39,760 nucleotides of DNA. Origin: MWDF01 sp964577435. GTDB lineage: Bacteria > Bacillota > DTU025 > MWDF01. Shown in pieces: positions 30,983 to 39,278 of this stretch. A program made the translations under genes and the position numbers. Within the stretch, counting starts at the first letter, position 1. Each line of letters begins with the position of its first letter. The notes under the pieces are model-generated. The model ran no database searches and was not told the DNA's origin. It worked only from the letters and a program-made list of their open reading frames with translations. The DNA lies in NCBI GenBank assembly GCA_964577435.1, contig CAZNZD010000009.1, positions 1 to 39,760 of the forward strand, in the 5' to 3' direction.

Positions 30983-31708
30983 TTAAGCAATGGCGCTGTT
31001 GCCTGCTTCGGACGGACTTGCCGCCTCTTCGAAGTATGACACAAGGGCATCCTTGATGATCTTGTGCCCCCCGGCGTTGGGATGGATGCCGTCGCTGCAG
31101 ATCAGGCCCTGATAACCCTTCATCGAAAGGAAGGCGCCTCTTAGGTCCACCAGCTCGGAGGATTCCTCTGCGGCGACTTTCGCAGCCTCGAGGCTGTACA
31201 TCTCCTGCCAGCGGTAGATCCTTTCGACGTCTCCGAGATAGGAGAGTATGCCCTGCCTTCCGGCATCGTCCTTTGACACCCAGGCCAGGAACTTGTCCGC
31301 GGCAAGGGGCGGAAGGGTACAGACCAGCGGCTTCACCCCGTACTTGGCCGCCGTCCTGATGATGCCTCTAAGTGTGCCGCGGAAGCAACCTAGTGATACT
31401 GCCGGGTCGAACTCACCGGAAGGGTTCCCGGCGATGTCGTCCCAGGGCATGTTGCAGTCGTTTCCTCCCAGCTCTATAAGGAGGGCATCTGGGCGCATCC
31501 CCGCTTCGAGCGCCTCCCTGAACTTCAGCGCCGCCTCAGGCGACGTCTGGCCCATCTTGCAGAGGCTCTGCACCTTGAAGCCCAGGTTGCGGGTGAAGGC
31601 CGTAAGAGCCCCGTCCCTAAGCAGGGAGTATCGGCCGCGAGCGTCGTCGTAAGTGACGCCGAGAAGCACAGAATCGCCCAATACGCATATGTTATCTATA
31701 GAAGTCAT
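30983..31708 (-). CDS. SGNH/GDSL-type hydrolase
   Basis: The protein of 241 residues contains the SGNH blocks: GDSVLLG with the nucleophile serine near the N-terminus, ELGGNDC with the oxyanion Asn, and DGIHPNAGGH with catalytic Asp and His near the C-terminus. Members hydrolyse esters or thioesters of lipids or sugars. The start at ATG 31708 (MTSIDNICVLGDS) follows GAGGTG on the minus strand; a further 29 residues upstream look non-native. There is no signal peptide, so it is probably cytoplasmic. It sits antisense between the tRNA-Sec gene and the selD operon. Confidence 0.85.
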   Translation of the reverse strand: MTSIDNICVLGDSVLLGVTYDDARGRYSLLRDGALTAFTRNLGFKVQSLCKMGQTSPEAALKFREALEAGMRPDALLIELGGNDCNMPWDDIAGNPSGEFDPAVSLGCFRGTLRGIIRTAAKYGVKPLVCTLPPLAADKFLAWVSKDDAGRQGILSYLGDVERIYRWQEMYSLEAAKVAAEESSELVDLRGAFLSMKGYQGLICSDGIHPNAGGHKIIKDALVSYFEEAASPSEAGNSAIA

Positions 31709-31753
31709 CGGACACCTCACGACATGACCGTAAGATATGGTTTTCAATACCAG

Positions 31754-31780
31754 ATTATATGATAAGGAGAAGCCCGTCAA
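31754..31780 (-). promoter_or_regulatory. Promoter candidate of the SGNH hydrolase gene
   Basis: On the minus strand TTGACG and TATAAT are 15 bases apart. It is 46 bases upstream of the proposed start codon. Confidence 0.5.
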
Positions 31781-31855
31781 GGCCTTTGACTGCATTTTAC
31801 AGCGTTAGCGGTCTAATGATACATTGTTGTTATAAATCCCGAAGGGGTGAGACAG

Positions 31856-32467
31856 ATGAAGGAATGCTGCGACAAGATACGCTCATGGACCGACAGGCTG
31901 GCCTCATCGAAGATAGACGGATGGGATGAATTGCCGGGAATTGACCTATATATGGACCAGGTGCTCACCATACTGGAGAAGCAGGCGGAAGCATACCTGC
32001 AGGCAGAGGACATAAAGGCCATCACCCCGTCGATGATAAACAACTATGTGAAGGACGGGACGATACAGCATCCCGTGAAGAAGAAGTACGGAAAGGACCA
32101 CATCGCGAGCCTCATAATGCTGAACTCCGCAAAGCAGGTCCTTCCCATATCGGACATATCTTCACTTCTTAACAAGGGCTCGGATGAGATCACCACCGAG
32201 GAGAGGTACGAGTATTTCACCCTCATCCACAAGAAGGCATGCGAGGCGGTCACCGAGAAGATACACGACGCGCTTGAACGAGTCGGAGACCAGTGCGACT
32301 CGAAGCAGCTCTTCATATTGGCCACCAGCATGGTACTGGAGGCTGACCTCATGGTATCCGCCGCCAAGATGCTCATAAGAGACGTCCTGGTGAAAAGGGA
32401 GAAGGATGAGGGCAAGCTTAAGCCCAAGGCGAAGGCGAAGCCCAAGCCGCCGGTGAAAAGGCCGTAA
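31856..32467 (+). CDS. DUF1836-family protein, putative DNA-binding regulator
   Basis: The 203-residue protein carries the DUF1836 signature ITPSMINNYVKDGTIQHPVKKKYGKDHIASLI (about residues 56-86), a winged-helix-like segment resembling the MerR N-terminus, and KQVLPISDISSLL after it. The C-terminus is helical with a Lys/Pro-rich tail (KPKAKAKPKPPVKRP). ATG 31856 or GTG 31847 may be the start; the ribosome site GAAGGGGTGAG favours the ATG. It is 39 bases before selD and may be co-transcribed with it. DUF1836 proteins are presumed transcriptional regulators; a link to selenium genes is inferred only from position. Confidence 0.8.
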   Translation: MKECCDKIRSWTDRLASSKIDGWDELPGIDLYMDQVLTILEKQAEAYLQAEDIKAITPSMINNYVKDGTIQHPVKKKYGKDHIASLIMLNSAKQVLPISDISSLLNKGSDEITTEERYEYFTLIHKKACEAVTEKIHDALERVGDQCDSKQLFILATSMVLEADLMVSAAKMLIRDVLVKREKDEGKLKPKAKAKPKPPVKRP

Positions 32468-32506
32468 GAGGATAGCCGCAACAATCTTATGGAACGGAGG
32501 TGCTGC

Positions 32507-33568
32507 ATGGACACGAAGGAACGCATCAAGCTCACCGCGATATCATCGAAGGCGGGTTGAGCGGCTAAGATGGGTCCGGCGGACCTTCACAGGATAATGG
32601 ACAGGATACCTCAGCAGCACTCGGAGAAGCTTCTCATCGGCTCCGAGAGCTTCGACGACGCCGCGGTCTACGACATCGGCGGGGGCATGGTAATAGTCCA
32701 GACGGTGGACTTCTTCACGCCGATTGTTGACGACCCTTACGACTTCGGCGCCATCGCGGCGGCAAACGCCCTCTCCGATATATATGCCATGGGGGCGAAG
32801 CCGGCGTTTGCGCTGAACATCGCCTGCTTCCCCATAGCTCTGGGAGCCGAGGTCCTCGGCGAGGTGGTAAGGGGCGGGGCTTCCAAGGTGAACGAAGCCG
32901 GAGCGGTAGTAGCCGGCGGGCATACCGTCGAGGATAGCGACCTGAAGTTCGGCCTCTCTGTCACAGGCATAGCGGAGAGGGACAAGATCACCTCCAATAC
33001 CGCAGGCAAGCCCGGAGACCTGATCTACATGACCAAAGCGCTGGGCACCGGGGTCATCTCCACAGCGCTGAAAAGCGGGGAGTGCCCTGAGGAAAGTGCT
33101 GAAGCCGCAAGGGCGTCGATGCTTGAGCTCAACGCAAGGGCATCGGAGGCTATGGTGGAAGCTGGGGCACTGGCCGCGACCGACGTGACCGGATTCGGCT
33201 TCCTGGGGCACCTGTATGAACTGGCATCGGGCTCCGGCCTGTCGGCGGAGGTATGGCCAGGCGAGGTCCCACTTCTTCCGGGGGCGCTCAAGCTTGCCGC
33301 AGAGGGCTACTCGCCCGGTGGCGGGGCCAGGAACAGGTCGTATCTGAAGGCGCATGTCCATGCGGACCAGGGCGTGCCTGAGCCGCTTATGACGCTTCTA
33401 TATGACCCGCAGACCTCAGGAGGGCTGCTAATTGCAATCAGCCCGGATAAGGCGGCAAACCTGGAAAGCGCCCTTAGGGCAAGGGGATGCGCGTTCAGCA
33501 TGGTGGGCAGGCTTACCGGAAAGCTAGATAAGGCCATCTACATAAGAGCAGGCAAGAAGCCCTTATAA
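32507..33568 (+). CDS. selD: Selenide, water dikinase, itself predicted to contain selenocysteine
   Basis: SelD makes selenophosphate from selenide and ATP for tRNA-Sec charging. The ATG at 32507 has GGAGG 6 bases upstream. The frame then reads through one TGA at 32558-32560, residue 18, in the context KAG-U-AAKMGP, which lines up with the conserved catalytic Cys/Sec-Gly/Ala-Ala-Lys position of SelD. A normal ORF finder would begin only after the TGA. Other family motifs are visible: GSESFDDAAVYDIGGG, TVDFFTPIVDDPYDFGAIAAANALSDIYAMGAKP and VVAGGHTVED. Total length is 353 residues, the family norm. The presence of selA, selB and tRNA-Sec close by supports Sec insertion. Confidence 0.93.
32572..32586 (+). 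promoter_or_regulatory. Candidate bacterial SECIS hairpin in selD
   Basis: GGGTCC and GGACCT form a 6-pair stem (one G-U) with loop GGC, beginning 11 bases after the UGA. Bacterial SECIS elements lie directly downstream of the UGA inside the coding sequence and bind SelB. The hairpin is plausible but short and has not been folded by computer. Confidence 0.5.
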
Positions 33569-33603
33569 CTCATATCGGCAATCTCGATTCAGGAGGTCGG
33601 AAT

Positions 33604-35025
33604 ATGGGGCAGGAAATCCGGAACGATGCGGATTATCGTGCGCTTCCCTCGGTGGGAGGGCTCATCGGGTCCGAGGCCGGGCGCAGGCTCTCATCCTCAT
33701 ACGGAGAGAAGGCCGCAGCCAATGCCATCAGAGATGCCATATCCTCGCTGAAGGCCGCAGGCAGGGTCTCCGGGGACAGGGACTTAAACGCCCTGAAGGT
33801 GCTTGCTATGGCGGAACTTGCGCTCTGTCAGGCGCCCGGAGGCCTTGCAAGCGTGATCAACGCGACGGGAGTTGCGATACACACCAACCTCGGAAGGGCG
33901 CCTCTTTCCAAAAAAGCGATTGCCGCGGCACAGGCGGCGGCAGCCGGATACACTAACCTCGAATACGACCTTGAGGAAGGCAAGCGCGGCTCCAGGCAGG
34001 CACACGGGGCGCCCCAGGCGGCGAGGATGTTGGGAGCAGAGGCCGCGATCATCGTGAACAACAACGCGGCAGCCGTCCTTCTATGCCTTGATGCGCTGGC
34101 AAAGGGGCGGAAGGTGGCGGTCTCAAGAGGAGAGCTGGTCGAAATCGGGGGAGCCTTCAGGGTCCCGGAGATCATGTCCGCGACAGGGGCTATCCTGATG
34201 GAAGTGGGCACGACGAACCGCACGAGGGCCTCAGACTTCGAGAAGGCCGTCGAGGCGGGCGCTTCCGCCCTTCTGAAGGTGCATCCTTCCAACTTCAGGA
34301 TCACCGGCTTCACTTCGGAAGCAAGTGTCGCCGAGATGGCCGGCATAGCAAGGAAGCACTCAATACCCCTCATATACGACATAGGGTCTGGGGCGATGGT
34401 ACCAATGCCGGGCTTCGGCCTGCCCGAGGAACCGATGCCTAAGCAGGCGCTAATCGATGGCGCCGATATAGTCACCTTCTCCGGCGACAAGCTCCTGGGA
34501 GGGCCCCAGTGCGGGATAATCGCGGGCAGGAGGGATCTTGTGGAAAAGGTCGCCTCATCGCCTTTGGCCAGGGCCTTCAGGGTGGACAAGATGAGGCTTG
34601 CGGCTATAGCTGCGACCCTCTCGCAGTATGAGAGGGAGGGCGAGTGGAAGGACATCCCCGTCATGAGGATGCTCTCCGAGGGCGAGGAGACTATAAGGGA
34701 CAGGGCTCAGCGCCTTCTGAGGCTTATCAGGGTCGGCCTTGAGGCTGGCGCGGCGGCCGTCACGCTTGAAGTAGTGGAGACTTGCGACGAGGTCGGGGGA
34801 GGATCTGTGCCCGGGGCTACAATAAAGGGCGCCGGTGTCCATGTGGCCACAGAGGGGCTGGGCCCCGGCGAGATGTCAAGGAGGCTTAGGACAGGGCAGC
34901 ACCCTGTCGTGGCGCTGGAGAGGGGGCCGGGCCTGCTCCTGTCTATGCGCACGGTGGATGAATGCGAGATGGAGCGCCTGGCAGGATCAGTAATCGATGC
35001 AATTTTGAAGGGCGAGGGGCAATGA
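33604..35025 (+). CDS. selA: L-seryl-tRNA(Sec) selenium transferase
   Basis: SelA converts seryl-tRNA(Sec) to selenocysteinyl-tRNA(Sec) using selenophosphate and PLP, as a decamer in the cytoplasm. The 473 residues contain the family blocks INATGVAIHTNLGRAPLS, EYDLEEGKRGSR, VGTTNRT and HPSNFRITGF; the PLP lysine is Lys296 in FSGDKLLGGPQCG. Length and motifs are full. The ATG follows AGGAGGTCGGAAT. It begins 35 bases after selD and its stop overlaps selB by 4 bases (ATGA), so the three are one operon. Confidence 0.96.
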   Translation: MGQEIRNDADYRALPSVGGLIGSEAGRRLSSSYGEKAAANAIRDAISSLKAAGRVSGDRDLNALKVLAMAELALCQAPGGLASVINATGVAIHTNLGRAPLSKKAIAAAQAAAAGYTNLEYDLEEGKRGSRQAHGAPQAARMLGAEAAIIVNNNAAAVLLCLDALAKGRKVAVSRGELVEIGGAFRVPEIMSATGAILMEVGTTNRTRASDFEKAVEAGASALLKVHPSNFRITGFTSEASVAEMAGIARKHSIPLIYDIGSGAMVPMPGFGLPEEPMPKQALIDGADIVTFSGDKLLGGPQCGIIAGRRDLVEKVASSPLARAFRVDKMRLAAIAATLSQYEREGEWKDIPVMRMLSEGEETIRDRAQRLLRLIRVGLEAGAAAVTLEVVETCDEVGGGSVPGATIKGAGVHVATEGLGPGEMSRRLRTGQHPVVALERGPGLLLSMRTVDECEMERLAGSVIDAILKGEGQ

Positions 35026-36950
35026 AGCATCTTATACTCGGCACAGCCGGGCATGTGGACCACGGCAAGACCACCCTGGTCAAGGCCTTGACTGGGATCG
35101 ATACCGACCGCCTTCCCGAGGAGAAGGCGAGGGGCATGACTATAGAGCTGGGCTTCGCCAGCCTCAAGCTTCCCTCAGGGACGGTCCTGGGCGTGGTGGA
35201 CATGCCCGGGCACGAGCGCTTCATAAAGCATATGGCGGCAGGCGCGGGAGGGGTGGACATCGCCCTTCTGGTGATAGCCGCCGACGAGGGCATCATGCGC
35301 CAGACCGAGGAGCACCTGGAGATACTCGAGCTTCTGGGCATCGGCGAGGCCGTGGTGGCTATAACCAAAAGCGACCTTGCCGACGAGGAATGGCTCCTCA
35401 TGGTGAGGGAGGACATTGAAGCAAGGCTTTCGGGCACCTCCCTTGCTGGCTCTGCCATAGTTGAGGTCTCGGCCACGACCGGATCGGGGCTCAAGGAGCT
35501 CGTCTTTGAGCTTGGCAAGGCGGCGGAGAGGGCGGAGGGCAGGCCGGATGAGCCGGCCTCGCGTCTTTACATCGACAGGGCGTTCACCATAACCGGGCAC
35601 GGCACTGTTGTCACCGGGACGCTTCTGGGAGGAAGCATAGCCGAAGGCGACAAGCTGGAGCTTCTGCCCTCTATGAAGCAGGTGAGGGTCAAGCAGGCGG
35701 AGGTTCACGACGCGAGGGCGCAGGTGGCCGAAAAGGGCCAGAGGGTGGCGCTTAACCTTGCAAGCACGGAAAAGGTAGAGCCCGAAAGGGGGATGGCGCT
35801 ATCAAGCCCGGGATGGCTTGAGCCGACGAGCCTCATAGATGCCGAAGTCATAAGGGCGCCCGGGGCGCCTGACATCGTACACGGCGAGAGGCTCCGCCTC
35901 CACATCGGGACATCAGAGGTCATATGCAGGGCCCGAGTGCCGAAGGACCAGCCTTCAGGCGCCCTTTACATCCAGCTTGAGACGGAGGCCCCCATATTCC
36001 CTGCGAGGGGCGACAGGTTCGTCCTCAGGACCTATTCCCCGCAGCAGACTATCGGTGGAGGAAGGGTTCTGCTTGCCGCGGCGCCCAGAAGGAAAGTGGG
36101 ATCGGGCGGGGAGGCGGGGAGCATCGCGGGGATGGCGCCTGGCAATGCCTCCTGCCTTGCAGCGCTTTCAAGGGCAATCGCAAGGAAAGAGGCCGGCATG
36201 GACGCCGCCTTCTGGCCGGTGGAGGAGGGGCTGTTCGCAAGAAGGGCCTACATGGGAAGGGATGGCCTTAAAGCTGCCGCCGCGAAAGACGGATCAGGGG
36301 TCATTCTCTTGAAGGCCGATGAGGCGCAGGATGCCTATTACATGGACGCCGAGGGCTTCGGGCGGGCCACGGATGAAGCGGCATCGGTGCTGACGGCTTT
36401 CCACGGGGAGCACCCGTTGAGGCGCGGCATGCCGAAAGAGGAGCTCAGGCAGAGGATCTCCCCTTCCGCGGACAGGAGGCAGGCCGCAGCCCTTTTCGCC
36501 GGGTTCATCGCATCGGGAAGGTTCGCCTCGTCATCGGACCTCATCTGGCTTTCAGGGCATGAGGTGAGGCTGGACGGGAAGTCCGCCGCAATGGCGGCTG
36601 AGCTGGAGAGGGCTTTCTTGCGGGAGCTTCTGGCCCCGCCCGACCCCGAGGAGATGCTGAAGGCGCTTGGCATAAGCTCGCCGAAGGTGATGGAATACCT
36701 TCTCGATCAGGGAATCCTTGTGAAGGCCTCCTCTGACGTGACTTTCCACAGGGACGCAGTGACGGCCGCCTTGAAGGCTGCGGCCAAGTTCGACGGGGCC
36801 TTCACCGCGGCCCTCCTAAGGGATGCGCTCGGTACCTCGAGGAAATATGCCATCGCGATGCTGGAATGGATGGACTCGAAGGAGTACACGCAGCGAAGTG
36901 GCGACACGAGGACGCTCAAGGCCCAGTACAGGGATGCTTTCGGCAAGTAG
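35022..36950 (+). CDS. selB: Selenocysteine-specific translation elongation factor SelB
   Basis: SelB brings selenocysteinyl-tRNA to the ribosome at UGA codons with a SECIS. The ATG at 35022 overlaps the selA stop and starts MKHLILGTAGHVDHGKTT; a longer frame from 34962 would run inside selA. The 642 residues carry GTPase motifs G1 AGHVDHGKT, G3 VDMPGHERFIKHM and G4 TKSD, followed by EF-Tu-like beta domains (TITGHGTVVTGT) and C-terminal winged helices that bind the SECIS RNA (HRDAVTAALKAAAKFDGAFTA area). Length is right for bacterial SelB. Confidence 0.96.
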   Translation: MKHLILGTAGHVDHGKTTLVKALTGIDTDRLPEEKARGMTIELGFASLKLPSGTVLGVVDMPGHERFIKHMAAGAGGVDIALLVIAADEGIMRQTEEHLEILELLGIGEAVVAITKSDLADEEWLLMVREDIEARLSGTSLAGSAIVEVSATTGSGLKELVFELGKAAERAEGRPDEPASRLYIDRAFTITGHGTVVTGTLLGGSIAEGDKLELLPSMKQVRVKQAEVHDARAQVAEKGQRVALNLASTEKVEPERGMALSSPGWLEPTSLIDAEVIRAPGAPDIVHGERLRLHIGTSEVICRARVPKDQPSGALYIQLETEAPIFPARGDRFVLRTYSPQQTIGGGRVLLAAAPRRKVGSGGEAGSIAGMAPGNASCLAALSRAIARKEAGMDAAFWPVEEGLFARRAYMGRDGLKAAAAKDGSGVILLKADEAQDAYYMDAEGFGRATDEAASVLTAFHGEHPLRRGMPKEELRQRISPSADRRQAAALFAGFIASGRFASSSDLIWLSGHEVRLDGKSAAMAAELERAFLRELLAPPDPEEMLKALGISSPKVMEYLLDQGILVKASSDVTFHRDAVTAALKAAAKFDGAFTAALLRDALGTSRKYAIAMLEWMDSKEYTQRSGDTRTLKAQYRDAFGK

Positions 36951-36993
36951 CGGGATTTTCGCGCGGCACATGCCTGAAAAGCTTGCACAGTGC

Positions 36994-36999
36994 TATAAT
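36994..36999 (+). promoter_or_regulatory. Strong -10 element ahead of the cobalamin riboswitch
   Basis: A perfect TATAAT lies about 20 bases before the riboswitch core. The -35 at the expected distance (TGCCTG) is weak. Confidence 0.5.
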
Positions 37000-37017
37000 C
37001 AATATGCTGACAAAGCG

Positions 37018-37216
37018 ATAACCGGTAAGGGTGCCCCCCGAAAAGCGCGGGGGGATAATAGGGAAGAGGCAGCGGACCCCCGAAAGTCCGCGAAGCCCGC
37101 GGTCCCGCCACTGTACGCGGCGCATGCCGCCTGAGCCACTGGCAGAAAGCCGGGAAGGCGAAGGCAAGAAGGCAGCCGCAAGCCAGGAGACCTGCCCAGA
37201 CCGGAATGCTATTCCG
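37018..37216 (+). promoter_or_regulatory. Adenosylcobalamin (B12) riboswitch
   Basis: The region contains the conserved pieces of a cobalamin riboswitch in order: GGTGCC near the start, a GGGAA segment (37061-37065), GCCACTG in the central arm and the B12 box AGCCAGGAGACCTGCC (37181-37196). A CGGAAT/ATTCCG hairpin (37203-37217) follows, where the loop that contacts the core is expected. It is upstream of btuF and, with the terminator after it, should lower expression of the B12 uptake operon when coenzyme B12 is abundant. Confidence 0.93.
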
Positions 37217-37257
37217 CCTTCGTGGAAAAAGGGGATGCAGGCCATACAGGTCTATAA

Positions 37258-37291
37258 ACCCGCAAGCCTTGAAGGGCTGGCGGGTGTTTTT
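37258..37291 (+). terminator. Riboswitch-linked intrinsic terminator before btuF
   Basis: ACCCGC/GCGGGT with an inner AGCC/GGCT pairing forms a stem followed by TGTTTTT. It is the expected expression platform for transcription termination. Confidence 0.82.
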
Positions 37292-37338
37292 GTTCCTGGG
37301 GCGATCCCTTCCGCCGGTGGACAGACGGGAGGAAGGAA

Positions 37339-38220
37339 ATGAGAAAGACATCGAGGATCCTGGCAATCGCACTAATTGCGGTGCTCGCACTCGTGACGGC
37401 GGCAGCCGCCGCTCAGTACCCCATCCAGCTTAAAGACGGAACCGGTGCGGCAGTCATCCTAAAATCAGAACCTAAGAGGATCGTGAGCATCGTACCCAGC
37501 GTAACGGAGATGGTCTATGCGGTGGGCCTCGGAGACAGGCTAGTAGGGGCCACCGCCTGGTGCACCTACCCCGAGGAGGCGAAGAAGCTTCCCAAGGTGG
37601 GCGACGTGAACATCAACATAGAGGCGGTTCTGGCGCTGAAGCCCGACCTGGTGGTGGCGGATGTGAGCATGAGCTCGGCGACGATAGACAAGCTTCGGGA
37701 GCTGGGGATTCCCGTCCTAGCAGTGAATGCGAGGAACATATCCGAGATGCTGGATGCGCTGGTGCTGCTGGGCACGGCGGGCGGAAGGGGCGACGATGCC
37801 AGGCTTCTTGCCGCATCACTCTCTGACAGGGTGGAGAAGGTTAGAAGGGCGGCCGCTGCGGCCAAGTCAAGGCCGTCGGTCTTCGTGGAGATCTGGAACG
37901 AGCCGCTTATGACCGCAGGCGGCGGCACATACGTGGATGAGCTCATAACCCTTGCAGGAGGCAGGAATATAGCCGGGAAGACGACGGGCTGGCCTATGTT
38001 CAGCTCGGAGGCCGTAATCGCCGAGAACCCGGACCTGATAATCCTCACGAACTTCAACAGGGGCGAGGCCATGGGAAGGAAGGCCTGGGCCGGACTTGCG
38101 GCCGTGAAGTCGGGAAATGTGGTCGAGTTCAACCCGGACCTTCTTGTAAGGGCGTGCCCAAGGCTGGTAGACGGCCTTGAGATGCTGGCGAAGCTCCTGC
38201 ATCCGGAGCTGTTCAGGTAG
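37339..38220 (+). CDS. btuF: Cobalamin/iron-siderophore ABC transporter substrate-binding protein
   Basis: The 293-residue protein has a signal peptide (KTSRILAIALIAVLALVTAAAAA) and the helical-backbone binding-protein fold. Typical BtuF segments are PKRIVSIVPSVTEMVYAVGLGDRLVGATAWCTYPEEAKKLPKVGD and INIEAVLALKPDLVVAD. GGAGG is present 7 bases before the ATG. The B12 riboswitch upstream supports cobalamin or a precursor as the ligand. It carries the ligand in the periplasm to BtuC. Confidence 0.92.
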   Translation: MRKTSRILAIALIAVLALVTAAAAAQYPIQLKDGTGAAVILKSEPKRIVSIVPSVTEMVYAVGLGDRLVGATAWCTYPEEAKKLPKVGDVNINIEAVLALKPDLVVADVSMSSATIDKLRELGIPVLAVNARNISEMLDALVLLGTAGGRGDDARLLAASLSDRVEKVRRAAAAAKSRPSVFVEIWNEPLMTAGGGTYVDELITLAGGRNIAGKTTGWPMFSSEAVIAENPDLIILTNFNRGEAMGRKAWAGLAAVKSGNVVEFNPDLLVRACPRLVDGLEMLAKLLHPELFR

Positions 38221-38228
38221 GTGGCGGA

Positions 38229-39278
38229 ATGAAGAGGGGGAAGAACGCCGCGGCGATGATATCGATGGTCCTTGCATCCTTCGCTGTGATGCTCATATCG
38301 GCATCGATCGGGGCCGTGAAGGTGCCTCTCCCAGAGGCTCTCAAGGTGCTTGCCGGCGTGCTTCCCCAGTGGCTCAGGGACGCCCTCGGGATAGGGGACC
38401 CGGACGCGTCCTACAAGGCCATAATCGAGCTTGTGAGGCTTCCCAGGATAATGATCGGCTACGCGGCTGGCGCGGCGCTCGGGGCAGCCGGAGCATGCTA
38501 CCAGGGCCTTCTGGCGAACCCGCTGGCCGACCCCTACATAATAGGCGTGTCCTCAGGCGCGGCCTTCGGGGCGAGCCTAGGGATAGTGCTGACTGCGGGC
38601 ACAATGGCGGCCTTCGGCCCCGCCATACCTCTCTTCGCATTCGCAGGCGCGCTCGTCTCAATGCTTCTGGTGATGTCACTGGCTCAGGTGAAGGGGAAAC
38701 TCCCCTCCGAGGGACTTCTGCTCTCTGGCGTCGTGGTCGGCTCGTTCATATGGGCCCTGGTGTCGTTCACGATGCTTGCCGCCGGCGAGGACCTTACGAA
38801 GATCATGATGTGGCTTATGGGATCGCTATCGGGGAGGAACTGGGGCCACTTCCTGATGTCCGCGCCCTACATAGTCGTCGGCATAGCAGTGCTGATGCTG
38901 CTTTCAAGGGGACTGAACCTTATATCCATGGGCGAGGAGCAGGCCAGGTTCATGGGCCTTTCCGTGGAGGGCTTCAAGAGGCTGGTGATAGTCGCAGCAT
39001 CCCTGGTCACATCTGCTGCGGTCGGAGTGGCGGGGATAATCGGCTTCGTGGGCCTCATAGTCCCGCATATGGCAAGGTATCTGGTCGGACCCGACCACCG
39101 CATCCTCATCCCCGTGTCGGCCCTGGGAGGCGGGGCCCTTCTCGTCGCGGCCGATACGGCGGCACGGATGGTCATATCCCCGGCAGAGCTTCCTGTGGGC
39201 ACCGTCACGGCCCTCGTGGGCGCCCCGTTCTTCTTCTACCTGCTTAGAAGGTCCAGGGCGGGCGGTGGCCAGAGATGA
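38229..39278 (+). CDS. btuC: Cobalamin ABC transporter permease (FecCD family)
   Basis: The 349-residue permease has about ten helices. Family signatures are visible: RLPRIMIGYAAGAALGAAGACYQGLLANPLADPYIIGVSSGAAFGA, then LWLMGSLSGRNW-like segments and GIIGFVGLIVPHMARYLVGPDHR near the C-terminus. It starts 9 bases after btuF and overlaps btuD by 4 bases. It forms the membrane channel for B12 taken from BtuF. Confidence 0.93.
   Translation: MKRGKNAAAMISMVLASFAVMLISASIGAVKVPLPEALKVLAGVLPQWLRDALGIGDPDASYKAIIELVRLPRIMIGYAAGAALGAAGACYQGLLANPLADPYIIGVSSGAAFGASLGIVLTAGTMAAFGPAIPLFAFAGALVSMLLVMSLAQVKGKLPSEGLLLSGVVVGSFIWALVSFTMLAAGEDLTKIMMWLMGSLSGRNWGHFLMSAPYIVVGIAVLMLLSRGLNLISMGEEQARFMGLSVEGFKRLVIVAASLVTSAAVGVAGIIGFVGLIVPHMARYLVGPDHRILIPVSALGGGALLVAADTAARMVISPAELPVGTVTALVGAPFFFYLLRRSRAGGGQR

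Noticed and set aside
32570..33568. selD starting at the ATG after the TGA
   Set aside because: It would lose the catalytic N-terminus; the upstream ATG has a good ribosome site and a family-like peptide up to the TGA.
34962..35021. Extra 20 residues at the N-terminus of SelB
   Set aside because: They lie within selA and do not match SelB; the ATG at 35022 gives the standard start and the typical ATGA overlap.
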